Assembly: GCA_014208095.1 (NCBI GenBank)
Contig: JACHMT010000004.1
Coordinates: forward strand, 248,001-312,000
DNA length: 64,000 bases
Direction of reading: 5' to 3'
From: Actinospineispora eucalypti
GTDB taxonomy: Bacteria; Actinomycetota; Actinomycetes; Mycobacteriales; Pseudonocardiaceae
Under the pieces are notes generated by a model. That model saw only the letters and a list, made by a program, of their open reading frames with translations, had not been told where the DNA came from and searched no databases. This document shows, piece by piece, positions 57,475-64,000 of this stretch (the first letter of the stretch is position 1; each line of letters opens with the position of its first letter). The translations under genes were made by a program, and so were the position numbers.

Positions 57475-58356
57475 TTGGTCAACCGTCACTCGGCGCGCCA
57501 GTGCGATGCGGATGTTCTCTACGGTGCGCGCCAGACCGGTGGTCGCCTGGCGCTTGTCCAGGCGCATCGTGTGCCAGCCGTAACGCGCGAGCTCGTTGTC
57601 GCGGCGCAGGTCACGGGCGCGGGCTCGGGCGTCGAAGTGCACCTCGCCGTCGTATTCGATGGCCAGTTTCGCCGCCGGGTAGGCCAGGTCCACCCGGGCG
57701 ATCGGGTTCCAGTTCCGGTCCAGGATCTCGTACTGCACCTCGGGTGCCGGCAGTCCCGCGTGCCTCAGCGCCAGCCGTAGGCGAGTCTCCATCGGTGACT
57801 CGGCGAGCGGGTTGGCCAGGGCAACCACCTCATCCAACCGGCCGCACCCAGCCGCGCCCGGCCGCTGCGCACGCAGGGTCAGCAGGTCGGCCGGCCGGAA
57901 GCCGCGCGGATCGAACCGGTCTGGGTAGGTCAGCGCGTCGACCGCTACCACCGCCTCAACCAGCGGCAGCCGTCGCGCCAAATCCCACCCGGTGCGCCTG
58001 GGCGAGGTGACCCGACACCCGTCCGCCGTCACGATTTCCAGCACGTCCGGCCGCTGGTAACCGACCGACAAACCCGGATGGGCGCGCAGGAACCGAGGCA
58101 CCAACACCTCGGCCGGGACGTCCCGGGGCGCGCAGTCCGCGCCGAGCAGTGCGGCGGCCGAGTAGCCGGCGAGCATCCCGCCCCGGTCCCTCACCAGCAG
58201 GAACGCCGCGCGGGACCGGATCTTGAGGGTGGGTTCGAGGTCGGCGGGGAGATAGACGTCGGGGAAGATCCGGCGGTAGCGCCGGCCGTACATCTGGCGG
58301 TGGCTGAGCAGGCCGGCGGCCAGCGCCTCGCTGCCTCGGAACGGGCCGTCCAACAC
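57454..58356 (-). CDS. AbiEi-N / Vsr-like (DUF559-type) protein, copy 2, flanked by repeats
   Basis: The 300-residue paralogue of the 53584 gene has the same blocks: FRGSEALAAGLLSHRQMYG, FPDVYLPADLEP, LAGYSAAALLGADCAP, CRVTSPRRTGWDLARRLPLVEAVVAVDAL, then the nuclease-like ESPMETRLRLALRHAGLP and IARVDLAYPAAKLAIEYDGEVH. The C-terminus DQDRHHHH and stop are encoded in the 62-bp repeat, whose second copy lies 66 bp upstream of the start. The unit could be an inserted cassette. The activity is unknown; Vsr-like nuclease or AbiEi-type antitoxin are the options. Confidence 0.75.
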   Translation of the reverse strand: MLDGPFRGSEALAAGLLSHRQMYGRRYRRIFPDVYLPADLEPTLKIRSRAAFLLVRDRGGMLAGYSAAALLGADCAPRDVPAEVLVPRFLRAHPGLSVGYQRPDVLEIVTADGCRVTSPRRTGWDLARRLPLVEAVVAVDALTYPDRFDPRGFRPADLLTLRAQRPGAAGCGRLDEVVALANPLAESPMETRLRLALRHAGLPAPEVQYEILDRNWNPIARVDLAYPAAKLAIEYDGEVHFDARARARDLRRDNELARYGWHTMRLDKRQATTGLARTVENIRIALARRVTVDQDRHHHH

Positions 58357-58422
58357 CGGCCCAGCCTCCCGCCCCGGGCCGCCGGGTGTGGCCGGAATCG
58401 TTGGATTCGCCGCTCAAGTAAA

Positions 58423-58484
58423 GATCGACATCATCGCTACTGCCCTTACCGGCGAGTAGAACGTCAGTGGTGATGATGTCGATC
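58423..58484. repeat. 62-bp inverted-ended repeat, right copy
   Basis: It is identical to 57413-57474, direct orientation, 1,010 bp apart. It ends two bases before the TAA stop of the substrate-binding protein gene (58487-58489), so it may act as that gene's 3' end hairpin. Confidence 0.9.
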
Positions 58485-58486
58485 AG

Positions 58487-59512
58487 TTAGTTTGCCGGCA
58501 CGTAGTCGTTGGTGAAGGTCTTGGACACGTCGATCTTGGCGTTGGCGATCTCCGGGGTGAACTGGCGCAGCACGCCGTACACCGCCTCGGCGCCCTCGGG
58601 GGAGATCCGGCCGTCCGGGGAGAACGCGGACTTGGCCGCCTCGATCGCCTGGGCGTAGATCGCCGCGTCGCCGGCCGAGTACTCCGGCGGCATCTTCGCG
58701 GCCACCTCGGCGCCGGAGTGGGAGTGGATGAAGTCCAGTGCGCGCTTGATCGCCCGGGCCAGCTTGCGCGCGGTTTCCGGGTTGTCCGTCAGCCAGGACG
58801 AGCCGGAGTACAGCGCCGACGCCGGGTAGCTGGTCACGCCGAGGTCGCGTTGGACGCCGTCCAGGGTGCGGGTGTCGGACAGCACCTTCACGTTCTGCCC
58901 GCCGATCCGCTTGACCAGCGTGGAGTAGGCGGGATCCAGCATCACCGCCGCGTCCACCTGGCCGTTCTCCATCGCGGCCACCGCGCTGGCGTCCCCGCCG
59001 ATCGCCTGCGGTGCCGCGTCGGTGGCCGCGAGGCCGTGCCGGACCAGCATGTTCTTCAGGAAGAAGTCGGTGGACGAGCCGGGTGAGGTGACGCCCACCT
59101 TGGCGCCCTTGAGGTCGGCGAAGGAGTTGATCGGCTTGCTGGCCTTGGGCGAGACCGCGAACACGAACGACGGGTAGCGCAGCATGCCCACGAACGCGGT
59201 GGTCGGCCGGTTCTTCGCCTGCATCTGGATGGTGTGGTCGTAGTAGCCGCTCACCACGTCCACGCTTCCGCCCTGCAACGCCTGCAGCGCCTTGGCGCCG
59301 CTGCCCAGGTCCTCCAGCCGGACGTTCAGGCCCTCCTCGCGGTAGTAGCCGAGCCGGTCGGCCAGCGTGGTGGGCATGAACACCAGCAGAGGCTGCCCGC
59401 CGATGCCCAGCCGGACCTCGCCCCCGCCCGAGCCGGAGCCGCCACCCGCGCAGCCGGCCGCCAGCGCGAGCGCGGCCGCCACGCCGGCGATTGCCAGTTT
59501 TCTGAGCCCCAT
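58487..59512 (-). CDS. ABC transporter substrate-binding lipoprotein (SsuA/TauA/NMT1-like)
   Basis: The 341-residue protein has a lipobox signal (KLAIAGVAAALALAAGC-AGG) and an NMT1-type fold: ADRLGYYREEGLNVRLEDLGSG, LQALQGGSVDVVSGYYDH, LKGAKVGVTSPGSSTDFFLKNML, MENGQVDAAVMLDPA. It likely binds a sulfonate, nitrate or pyrimidine-like ligand; the exact one cannot be read. The ATG at 59512 overlaps the permease stop (TGATG). Confidence 0.88.
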   Translation of the reverse strand: MGLRKLAIAGVAAALALAAGCAGGGSGSGGGEVRLGIGGQPLLVFMPTTLADRLGYYREEGLNVRLEDLGSGAKALQALQGGSVDVVSGYYDHTIQMQAKNRPTTAFVGMLRYPSFVFAVSPKASKPINSFADLKGAKVGVTSPGSSTDFFLKNMLVRHGLAATDAAPQAIGGDASAVAAMENGQVDAAVMLDPAYSTLVKRIGGQNVKVLSDTRTLDGVQRDLGVTSYPASALYSGSSWLTDNPETARKLARAIKRALDFIHSHSGAEVAAKMPPEYSAGDAAIYAQAIEAAKSAFSPDGRISPEGAEAVYGVLRQFTPEIANAKIDVSKTFTNDYVPAN

Positions 59513-60300
59513 CACGCCCTCCAACGCAGCAGATACCGTTCCACCCGGTGCACCCCGACGTCGATCAACAGCACCACCGCGGAGAGCACGACCATGCCGG
59601 CGAACACCGCCGTGGTGTCGAACACGCCCTCCGCCTGCGAGATCAGGAACCCGATGCCCTCCGAAGAGCCCAGGTACTCCCCGACCACCGCGCCCACGAT
59701 GGCAAAGCCGACGCTCACGTGCAGGCTGGAGAAGATCCAGCTCAGGGCGCTGGGCAGGAACACGTGCCGGAGCAGTTGTCCCTCCTTGGCGCCCAGCATC
59801 CGGGCATTGTCCACCAGCACCCGGTTCACCTCGCGGATCCCGGAGTAGGTGTTGAAGAAGACGATGAAGAACACCAGCGTGAAGCCGAACGCCACCTTCG
59901 ACCAGATGCCCAGCCCGAACCAGAGCAGGAAGATCGGCGCCAGCACCACCCGGGGCAGCGCGTTCAACATCTTGATGTAGGGATCCAGGATCTCCGCCAG
60001 CAGCGGCGCGCGGGCCAGCAGGAAGCCCACGCCGAGCCCGGCGGCGGCGCCGATCAGCAGCGCCAGCATGGCCTCTTCCAGGGTGATCCAGAGGTGCCGG
60101 AAGATGTCCCCCTCGGTCAGCCAGGTGACGATCTGCCCGGCGATCGCGGTCGGCCGGCTGAAGAAGAACGGGTCCAGCACGCCGCTGGCGGCGCCCAGCT
60201 CCCAGCCGGCCAGCACGACCACGCCGACCGCCACCTGCGCGGCCCGGACAGTGATCTGGCGCTTAGTCGTCGAGGTGCGCTTGCGGGTTGGCGCGCTCAT
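59512..60300 (-). CDS. ABC transporter permease (SsuC/TauC-like)
   Basis: The 262-residue protein has about six spans and the binding-protein-dependent loop NALPRVVLAPIFLLWFGLGIWSK (an EAA-type loop). It starts with a basic stretch (PTRKRTSTTKRQ). It overlaps the ATPase gene by 38 bp and is coupled to the binding protein downstream. Confidence 0.9.
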   Translation of the reverse strand: MSAPTRKRTSTTKRQITVRAAQVAVGVVVLAGWELGAASGVLDPFFFSRPTAIAGQIVTWLTEGDIFRHLWITLEEAMLALLIGAAAGLGVGFLLARAPLLAEILDPYIKMLNALPRVVLAPIFLLWFGLGIWSKVAFGFTLVFFIVFFNTYSGIREVNRVLVDNARMLGAKEGQLLRHVFLPSALSWIFSSLHVSVGFAIVGAVVGEYLGSSEGIGFLISQAEGVFDTTAVFAGMVVLSAVVLLIDVGVHRVERYLLRWRA

Positions 60301-61078
60301 AGCTGGTCATCACCTCCGAGCGCAGGTCGGCCCAGATGCTGGCGTAGATCTCGGTGAACGCCGGCTGGGTGCGGATGTTGAGCAGGTCGCGGGGGCGGTC
60401 CAGGGTCACCTCGTAGCGGCCGACCGGGTGGCTGCCGGGGCCGGCGGCGAGCACCACCACCTCGTCGGAGAGCGCGATCGCCTCGTCCAGGTCGTGGGTC
60501 ACGAACAGCACCGTCTTGCCGGACCCGGTCCACAGCTGGAGCAGCTCGTTCTCCATGATCTGCCGGGTCTGCACGTCCAGCGCGCCGAACGGCTCGTCCA
60601 TCAACAGGATGTCAGGGTCCACGATCCAGGTCTGCGCGACCGAGGTGCGCCGCCGCATGCCGCCGGAGAGCTGGTGCGGGTAGGACCGCTCGAACCCGGT
60701 CAGCCCGACGCGCTTGATCCAGTCGCGGGCACGCTCGTGGCGTTCCTCGGTGGGGACCCCGCGCAGCTGCAGGCCGAGCGCGACGTTGTCCAGGACGGTC
60801 TTCCAGGGCAGCAGGCCGTCCTGCTGGAACAGGTAACCGGCGCGTGCGTTGCGGCCGCGCAGCGGTTGGCCGTCGATGAGCACCTGGCCGGTGGACGGCT
60901 CGATCAGCCCGGCGACCGCGTTGAGCAGCGTGGACTTGCCGCAGCCCGTGGGGCCGACCACCGAGACGAACCGCCCCGCCGGCACGTTCATCCGCACATC
61001 GCGGATCGCGGTGTACGGCTCACCGCCGTTGGTTGCCGGATAGGAAATCGATATCCCGTCGAGCGTTATCTCGGCCAT
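60263..61078 (-). CDS. ABC transporter ATPase (SsuB/TauB-like)
   Basis: The 271-residue ATPase has Walker A GPTGCGKST, Q-loop LFQQDGLLPW, signature LSGGMRRRTSVAQ, Walker B ILLMDEPFGALD and FVTHDLDEAIAL. It is the first gene of the importer operon. The signature has RRR where family members often have QQR. The promoter should be in 61079-61255. Confidence 0.93.
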   Translation of the reverse strand: MAEITLDGISISYPATNGGEPYTAIRDVRMNVPAGRFVSVVGPTGCGKSTLLNAVAGLIEPSTGQVLIDGQPLRGRNARAGYLFQQDGLLPWKTVLDNVALGLQLRGVPTEERHERARDWIKRVGLTGFERSYPHQLSGGMRRRTSVAQTWIVDPDILLMDEPFGALDVQTRQIMENELLQLWTGSGKTVLFVTHDLDEAIALSDEVVVLAAGPGSHPVGRYEVTLDRPRDLLNIRTQPAFTEIYASIWADLRSEVMTSYERANPQAHLDD

Positions 61079-61255
61079 TTCATCACCCCCTCGCCGTAAT
61101 GGGTATCAGGTTAAAGGCGCTTCGCCAACCGTTTGGGCGCACACGGTTGCCGCTTCCGGCACACGTAACGGCGTTTCTCTGCCGGAAGTGGCAAGTGGTT
61201 CCGGACTTGCGCCGCACTCTCTCAGTTCGGCGGCGTCGGGTCGTAGGCTGGGCGG

Positions 61256-61507
61256 GTGCAGGATCCGCCGCCTCCGCCGCGCCGACTCACCGAGATGACC
61301 TGGGTGGTCGGGGCCTGCACCGGCCTGTGGTTCCTGGCCTGGTTCGCGCTGCTCTGCGCGCATTTTTTCATCGGTCGGCCGCTGGACATCTGGTTCGGCA
61401 CCACGCTGGTCGGCTGGCTGCTCGGCCTGCTCGGCTACGCCGTCTTCCGCGCCCAACGCGCCGCCGCCCGCCGGGGCGATCGAACCGCCCAACGCGGCCT
61501 GGACTGA
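61256..61507 (+). CDS. DUF2530 membrane protein
   Basis: The 83-residue protein (GTG start) has two spans, WVVGACTGLWFLAWFALLCA and IWFGTTLVGWLLGLLGYAVF, with PPPPPRRLTEMTWVVG before and RAQRAAARRGDRTAQRG after. This matches DUF2530 proteins of actinobacteria. Function unknown. Confidence 0.8.
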   Translation: MQDPPPPPRRLTEMTWVVGACTGLWFLAWFALLCAHFFIGRPLDIWFGTTLVGWLLGLLGYAVFRAQRAAARRGDRTAQRGLD

Positions 61508-61581
61508 TCCGGCGTCCAGGCGAACGCCGGATCTCGTGCGCCCTTTTGTATAGCTTGACAGTCATATGAGTAGAGGGTTAA

Positions 61582-61917
61582 GTGTTATGCGTGGATGTGT
61601 TCCAGGCGGTGGCGGATCCGGTGCGGCGGGAACTGGTCGAGGTGTTGGCCGGCGGTGAGCGCAGCGCGGGTGAGCTGGCCGAACACGCCGCGAACCGGTT
61701 CGGGCTGACCCAGCCGGGCACGTCGAAGCACCTGCGCGCGCTGCGCGACGCCGGAGTGGTGGCCAGCCGGGTGGACGGCAAGCGGCGGGTCTACCGCCTG
61801 CGCCCGGCCCGGGTGCGCGAGCTCGCGGATTGGGCCGAGCGGATGACCCGGTTCTGGGACGCGCGGCTGGACGCGCTGGGTGCGGCGCTGGAACGGGAGA
61901 CGGGAGACCCGCGGTGA
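61582..61917 (+). CDS. ArsR-family transcriptional regulator
   Basis: The 111-residue winged helix has VFQAVADPVRRELVEVLAGGERSAGELAEHAANRFGLTQPGTSKHLRALRDAGVVASRVDGKRRVYRL. This subtype controls an adjacent SRPBCC (AHSA1) gene. The start is GTG 61582 after AGAGGG; GTG 61591 is an alternative. An AT-rich stretch with GTCATATGAG (61561-61570) just upstream may be operator or promoter. Its stop overlaps the next start (GTGA). Confidence 0.88.
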   Translation: MLCVDVFQAVADPVRRELVEVLAGGERSAGELAEHAANRFGLTQPGTSKHLRALRDAGVVASRVDGKRRVYRLRPARVRELADWAERMTRFWDARLDALGAALERETGDPR

Positions 61918-62411
61918 TCGAACACGCAGTGATCAAACACAGGGGCACGATGGTCGCGCCGCGCGACGGCGCGGACGGCCTGGTCGAGCTGAGCCGGCGG
62001 TTCGACGCGCCGCCCGAGCGGGTCTGGGCGCACTGGACCGACCCGGAGCGGATGGCCGCCTGGCTGGGTCCCGTGGAGGGCACCCCGGGGCCGGGCGCGG
62101 AGTTCGTGCTGCGCATGGAACCGGAGGCGAGCGCCACCTGCACGGTCACCGCCTGGGACCCGCCGGTGCTGCTCGAGCTGGTCTGGCACTACACCGGCGA
62201 GCCGCCGACCACGGTGCGGGTGGAGCTGGCGCCGGACGCCGGCGGCACCCTGCTGCGGCTGCGCCACGAGCGCACCGACCTGCCACTGGACTACCTGGCC
62301 GGCTGGCACGCCGAACTGGACCTGCTGGCCGCCGAACTGGCCGGCCGGCCGCACCCGGACTTCCACGCCCGGTACGCCGAACTGCGGAAACTCTATGGCG
62401 AGGGATCATGA
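61914..62411 (+). CDS. SRPBCC / AHSA1-like protein
   Basis: The 165-residue protein has the AHSA1 pattern: LVELSRRFDAPPERVWAHWTDPERMAAWLGP, then EFVLRMEPEASATCTVTAWDPPVLLELVW and LRLRHERTDLPLDYLAGWHAELDLLAAEL. It binds a hydrophobic ligand; no enzyme activity is known. The start is GTG 61914, coupled to ArsR. Its stop overlaps the next ATG (ATGA). Confidence 0.85.
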   Translation: MIEHAVIKHRGTMVAPRDGADGLVELSRRFDAPPERVWAHWTDPERMAAWLGPVEGTPGPGAEFVLRMEPEASATCTVTAWDPPVLLELVWHYTGEPPTTVRVELAPDAGGTLLRLRHERTDLPLDYLAGWHAELDLLAAELAGRPHPDFHARYAELRKLYGEGS

Positions 62412-63133
62412 CCGACACCGACATGTCGTGGACGCACGAGCTGAAGAGCATCACCCTGCTCGCCGACGACGACACCCCGCCGCTGTACGCGCCGGGCGCC
62501 AGCGAGGAGTACCGGGCCGCGCGGCGGGCGCTGAGCGAGGCGGAGATGGCGCTGCGTGACCACGTGGAGCAGGTCGCCGCGCTGCGCCGGGCGCTCCCGC
62601 CCGGCCCCGCGTTGCCCGAGTACCGGTTCACCGAGGGCTCGCCCCACGACGTCACCCTGGCCGAGCTGTTCGGCGAGCACCGCGAGCTGGTCGTCTACCA
62701 CCTGATGTTCCACCCCGACGACGACGCCGCGTGCGCGCAGTGCTCGCTGTGGGTGGACGGCCTGCACGGGGTGCGCAAGCACATCACCCGGCGGGCAGCC
62801 CTGGCCGTGGTGGCGGTGGCGCCGGTCGAGAAGCTGCGCGGGTTGGCCCGCCGGCGGGGCTGGCACGGGTTGCGCCTGGTCTCGGCGCACGGCGGGGCGT
62901 TCGCCACCGACCTGGGTATCCAGGGTTCGCGGGGCGGGCTGTGGCCGGCGGTCAGCGTGTTCACCAGGGATGATGGCGGGGTGGTGCGGCACAGCTACAC
63001 GCAGAGCTCGAACTTCCCGGACGGCCGGGAGCGCGGCATGGACCAGATCGCCCCGGTGTGGCACGTGTTCGACCTGCTCCCCTCCGGGCGCGGCGACTTC
63101 TACCCGGACAACACCTACCCGCTGGCGCACTGA
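62408..63133 (+). CDS. DUF899 thioredoxin-like protein
   Basis: The 241-residue protein has LPEYRFTEGSPHDVTLAELFGEHRELVVYHLMF, a Cys pair in AACAQCSLWVDGL, and NFPDGRERGMDQIAPVWHVFDLLPSGRGDFYPDN, the usual blocks of the DUF899 thioredoxin-like family. It may act in redox protection. It is coupled to the genes on both sides. Confidence 0.85.
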   Translation: MTDTDMSWTHELKSITLLADDDTPPLYAPGASEEYRAARRALSEAEMALRDHVEQVAALRRALPPGPALPEYRFTEGSPHDVTLAELFGEHRELVVYHLMFHPDDDAACAQCSLWVDGLHGVRKHITRRAALAVVAVAPVEKLRGLARRRGWHGLRLVSAHGGAFATDLGIQGSRGGLWPAVSVFTRDDGGVVRHSYTQSSNFPDGRERGMDQIAPVWHVFDLLPSGRGDFYPDNTYPLAH

Positions 63134-63942
63134 TGTTGCGGACCGCCCTGGTGCTGCTCGCGGTGCTCGCGCTGGCGGTCGGTGCGCTGTGGCTGGGCCA
63201 GCGGAAGCTGATCTACCTGCCGGCCGGGGAGCCGGGGCCGGTGTCCGCCGCCGGGCCGACCGCGCGCGAGGTCACCCTGCGCACCGAGGACGGCCTGAAC
63301 CTGCGCGCGTGGTCGGTCGGCCCGACCGGTGCGGACCTGGGGGTGCACGTGCTGTTCGCCCCGGGCAACGCCGGGAACCGGGGGCACCGGGCGATCCTGG
63401 CCCGGCGGCTGGCCGCGCTCGGCTGCACCGTTCTGCTGCTGGACTATCGCGGCTTCGGCGGCAATCCCGGCAGCCCCTCGGAAGCCGGCCTGGCCGCCGA
63501 TGCCCGAGCCGCCCGTTCCTACCTGCTGGAACACGCCGGCGGACCCGGCGGGCCGGGTCGGCTGATCTACTTCGGGGAGAGCCTGGGTGCGGCCGTGGTC
63601 ACCGGGTTGGCCGAGACGCACCCGCCGGCCGGGTTGCTGCTGCGCTCGCCGTTCACCGACCTGGCCTCGGTGGCGGCTCGGCACTACCCGTTCCTGCCGG
63701 TGCGGGGGATGCTGTGGGACCGGTTCGACGTGCTGGGCCGGATCCGCTCGGTGCGCGCGCCGACCGTGGTGGTCTACGGCGGCGCGGACCGGGTGGTTCC
63801 GCCGGAACAGAGCCGCGCGGTGGCTTCGGCGGCGCCGGGCCTGCTGCGCGCGGTCGGGGTTCCCGGTGCGGACCACAACGATGACGATCTGCTGGACGGC
63901 CAGGAGATCATCTCAGCGGTCCGGGATCTGGCGACGGGCTAG
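63133..63942 (+). CDS. Alpha/beta hydrolase, membrane-anchored
   Basis: The 269-residue protein has an N-terminal hydrophobic anchor (LRTALVLLAVLALAVGALWLG) and a serine-hydrolase domain with YFGESLGAAV (GxSxG), Asp in GGADRVVP and His in GADHND. It resembles BEM46/YfhR-like hydrolases. It starts as TGATG with DUF899. Its TAG (63940-63942) shares CTAG with the convergent next gene. Confidence 0.88.
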   Translation: MLRTALVLLAVLALAVGALWLGQRKLIYLPAGEPGPVSAAGPTAREVTLRTEDGLNLRAWSVGPTGADLGVHVLFAPGNAGNRGHRAILARRLAALGCTVLLLDYRGFGGNPGSPSEAGLAADARAARSYLLEHAGGPGGPGRLIYFGESLGAAVVTGLAETHPPAGLLLRSPFTDLASVAARHYPFLPVRGMLWDRFDVLGRIRSVRAPTVVVYGGADRVVPPEQSRAVASAAPGLLRAVGVPGADHNDDDLLDGQEIISAVRDLATG

Positions 63943-64000
63943 CGCCAGTCACGGCCCAGGCAGTCCTGCGGGCCGCCCTTGGCGCCGATGTTGTACGAGT
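63939..64000 (-). CDS. C-terminal fragment of an unknown protein
   Basis: The right edge holds a minus-strand frame ending SYNIGAKGGPQDCLGRDWR and TAG. The Cys near the end suggests a secreted, disulfide-containing protein. It is too short to name. Its stop overlaps that of the hydrolase in a shared CTAG. Confidence 0.45.
   Translation of the reverse strand, partial: SYNIGAKGGPQDCLGRDWR

Noticed and set aside
57309..57482. N-terminal extension of the purine permease reaching into the 62-bp repeat
   Set aside because: The extension has no family similarity, and the ATG at 57308 has a good ribosome site and the conserved start MSAVDRYFG.

Overview
The window is very GC-rich, has actinomycete-style codon use and many GTG starts, and carries families typical of filamentous Actinobacteria: DUF3073 beside purM, DUF2334 beside purC, DUF3556, DUF2530, PhaR-like and ESX/WXG-like proteins, and a RepSA/TraSA-type integrative element. 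The best guess is the chromosome of a member of the Pseudonocardiaceae; this is inference from gene content, not a match to a named species.

Layout. (1) 1-20.7 kb holds a purine biosynthesis region. purM, purF, purL, purQ, purS and purC lie on the minus strand, with purB further right. It is interleaved with a GGDEF/EAL signalling protein, a sterol-carrier-like protein, a GDSL hydrolase (plus strand), a MacA/MacB-type ABC efflux set (adaptor, permease, ATPase) and a second, orphan MacB-like permease placed between purL and purQ. (2) 20.7-25.5 kb holds a SigE-family sigma factor with a membrane partner, a threonine aldolase, an aminotransferase, and a lytic transglycosylase with a WXG-like N-terminus coupled to a small helical partner. 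(3) 25.6-35.5 kb is a complete-looking actinomycete integrative and conjugative element (AICE) in the 3' end of a tRNA-Lys(UUU) gene. It has int, xis and rep as a coupled operon, an FtsK-like tra gene, a run of small genes, and a divergent GntR/KorSA-like regulator with two 21-bp operator copies. It is bounded by 38-bp att repeats. (4) 35.5-36.3 kb, just past attR, contains decayed genes (NTF2/SnoaL-like and MarR-like). (5) 36.6-48.6 kb holds three small secreted proteins, a quinone oxidoreductase, a STAS protein, a MITE-like palindrome, a TetR-methyltransferase-dioxygenase operon, an NlpC/P60 enzyme, a probable pseudokinase, a PhaR-like operon ending in an SDR without its catalytic residues, and folD. 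(6) 48.6-55.8 kb holds a MarR-MFS-DUF3556-folD operon, another MFS protein, and a DoxX-sigma-anti-sigma operon. (7) 55.9-64 kb holds an AzgA-type purine permease, an SsuABC/TauABC-like transporter, DUF2530, and an ArsR-SRPBCC-DUF899-hydrolase operon.

The least expected features are repeats. A 22-bp unit occurs in three-copy tandem arrays at three distant intergenic loci, one of which has an opposed second set of three. An identical 62-bp element with perfect 13-bp inverted ends flanks, in direct orientation, a gene for an AbiEi-N/Vsr-like (PD-D/ExK) protein. A paralogue of that gene 3 kb away abuts one of the 22-bp arrays. These, the 170-bp nested palindrome at 38.66 kb and the 53-bp-arm inverted repeat inside the AICE are the main candidates for undescribed biology.

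All calls come from reading the sequence and from family knowledge; no database search was run.
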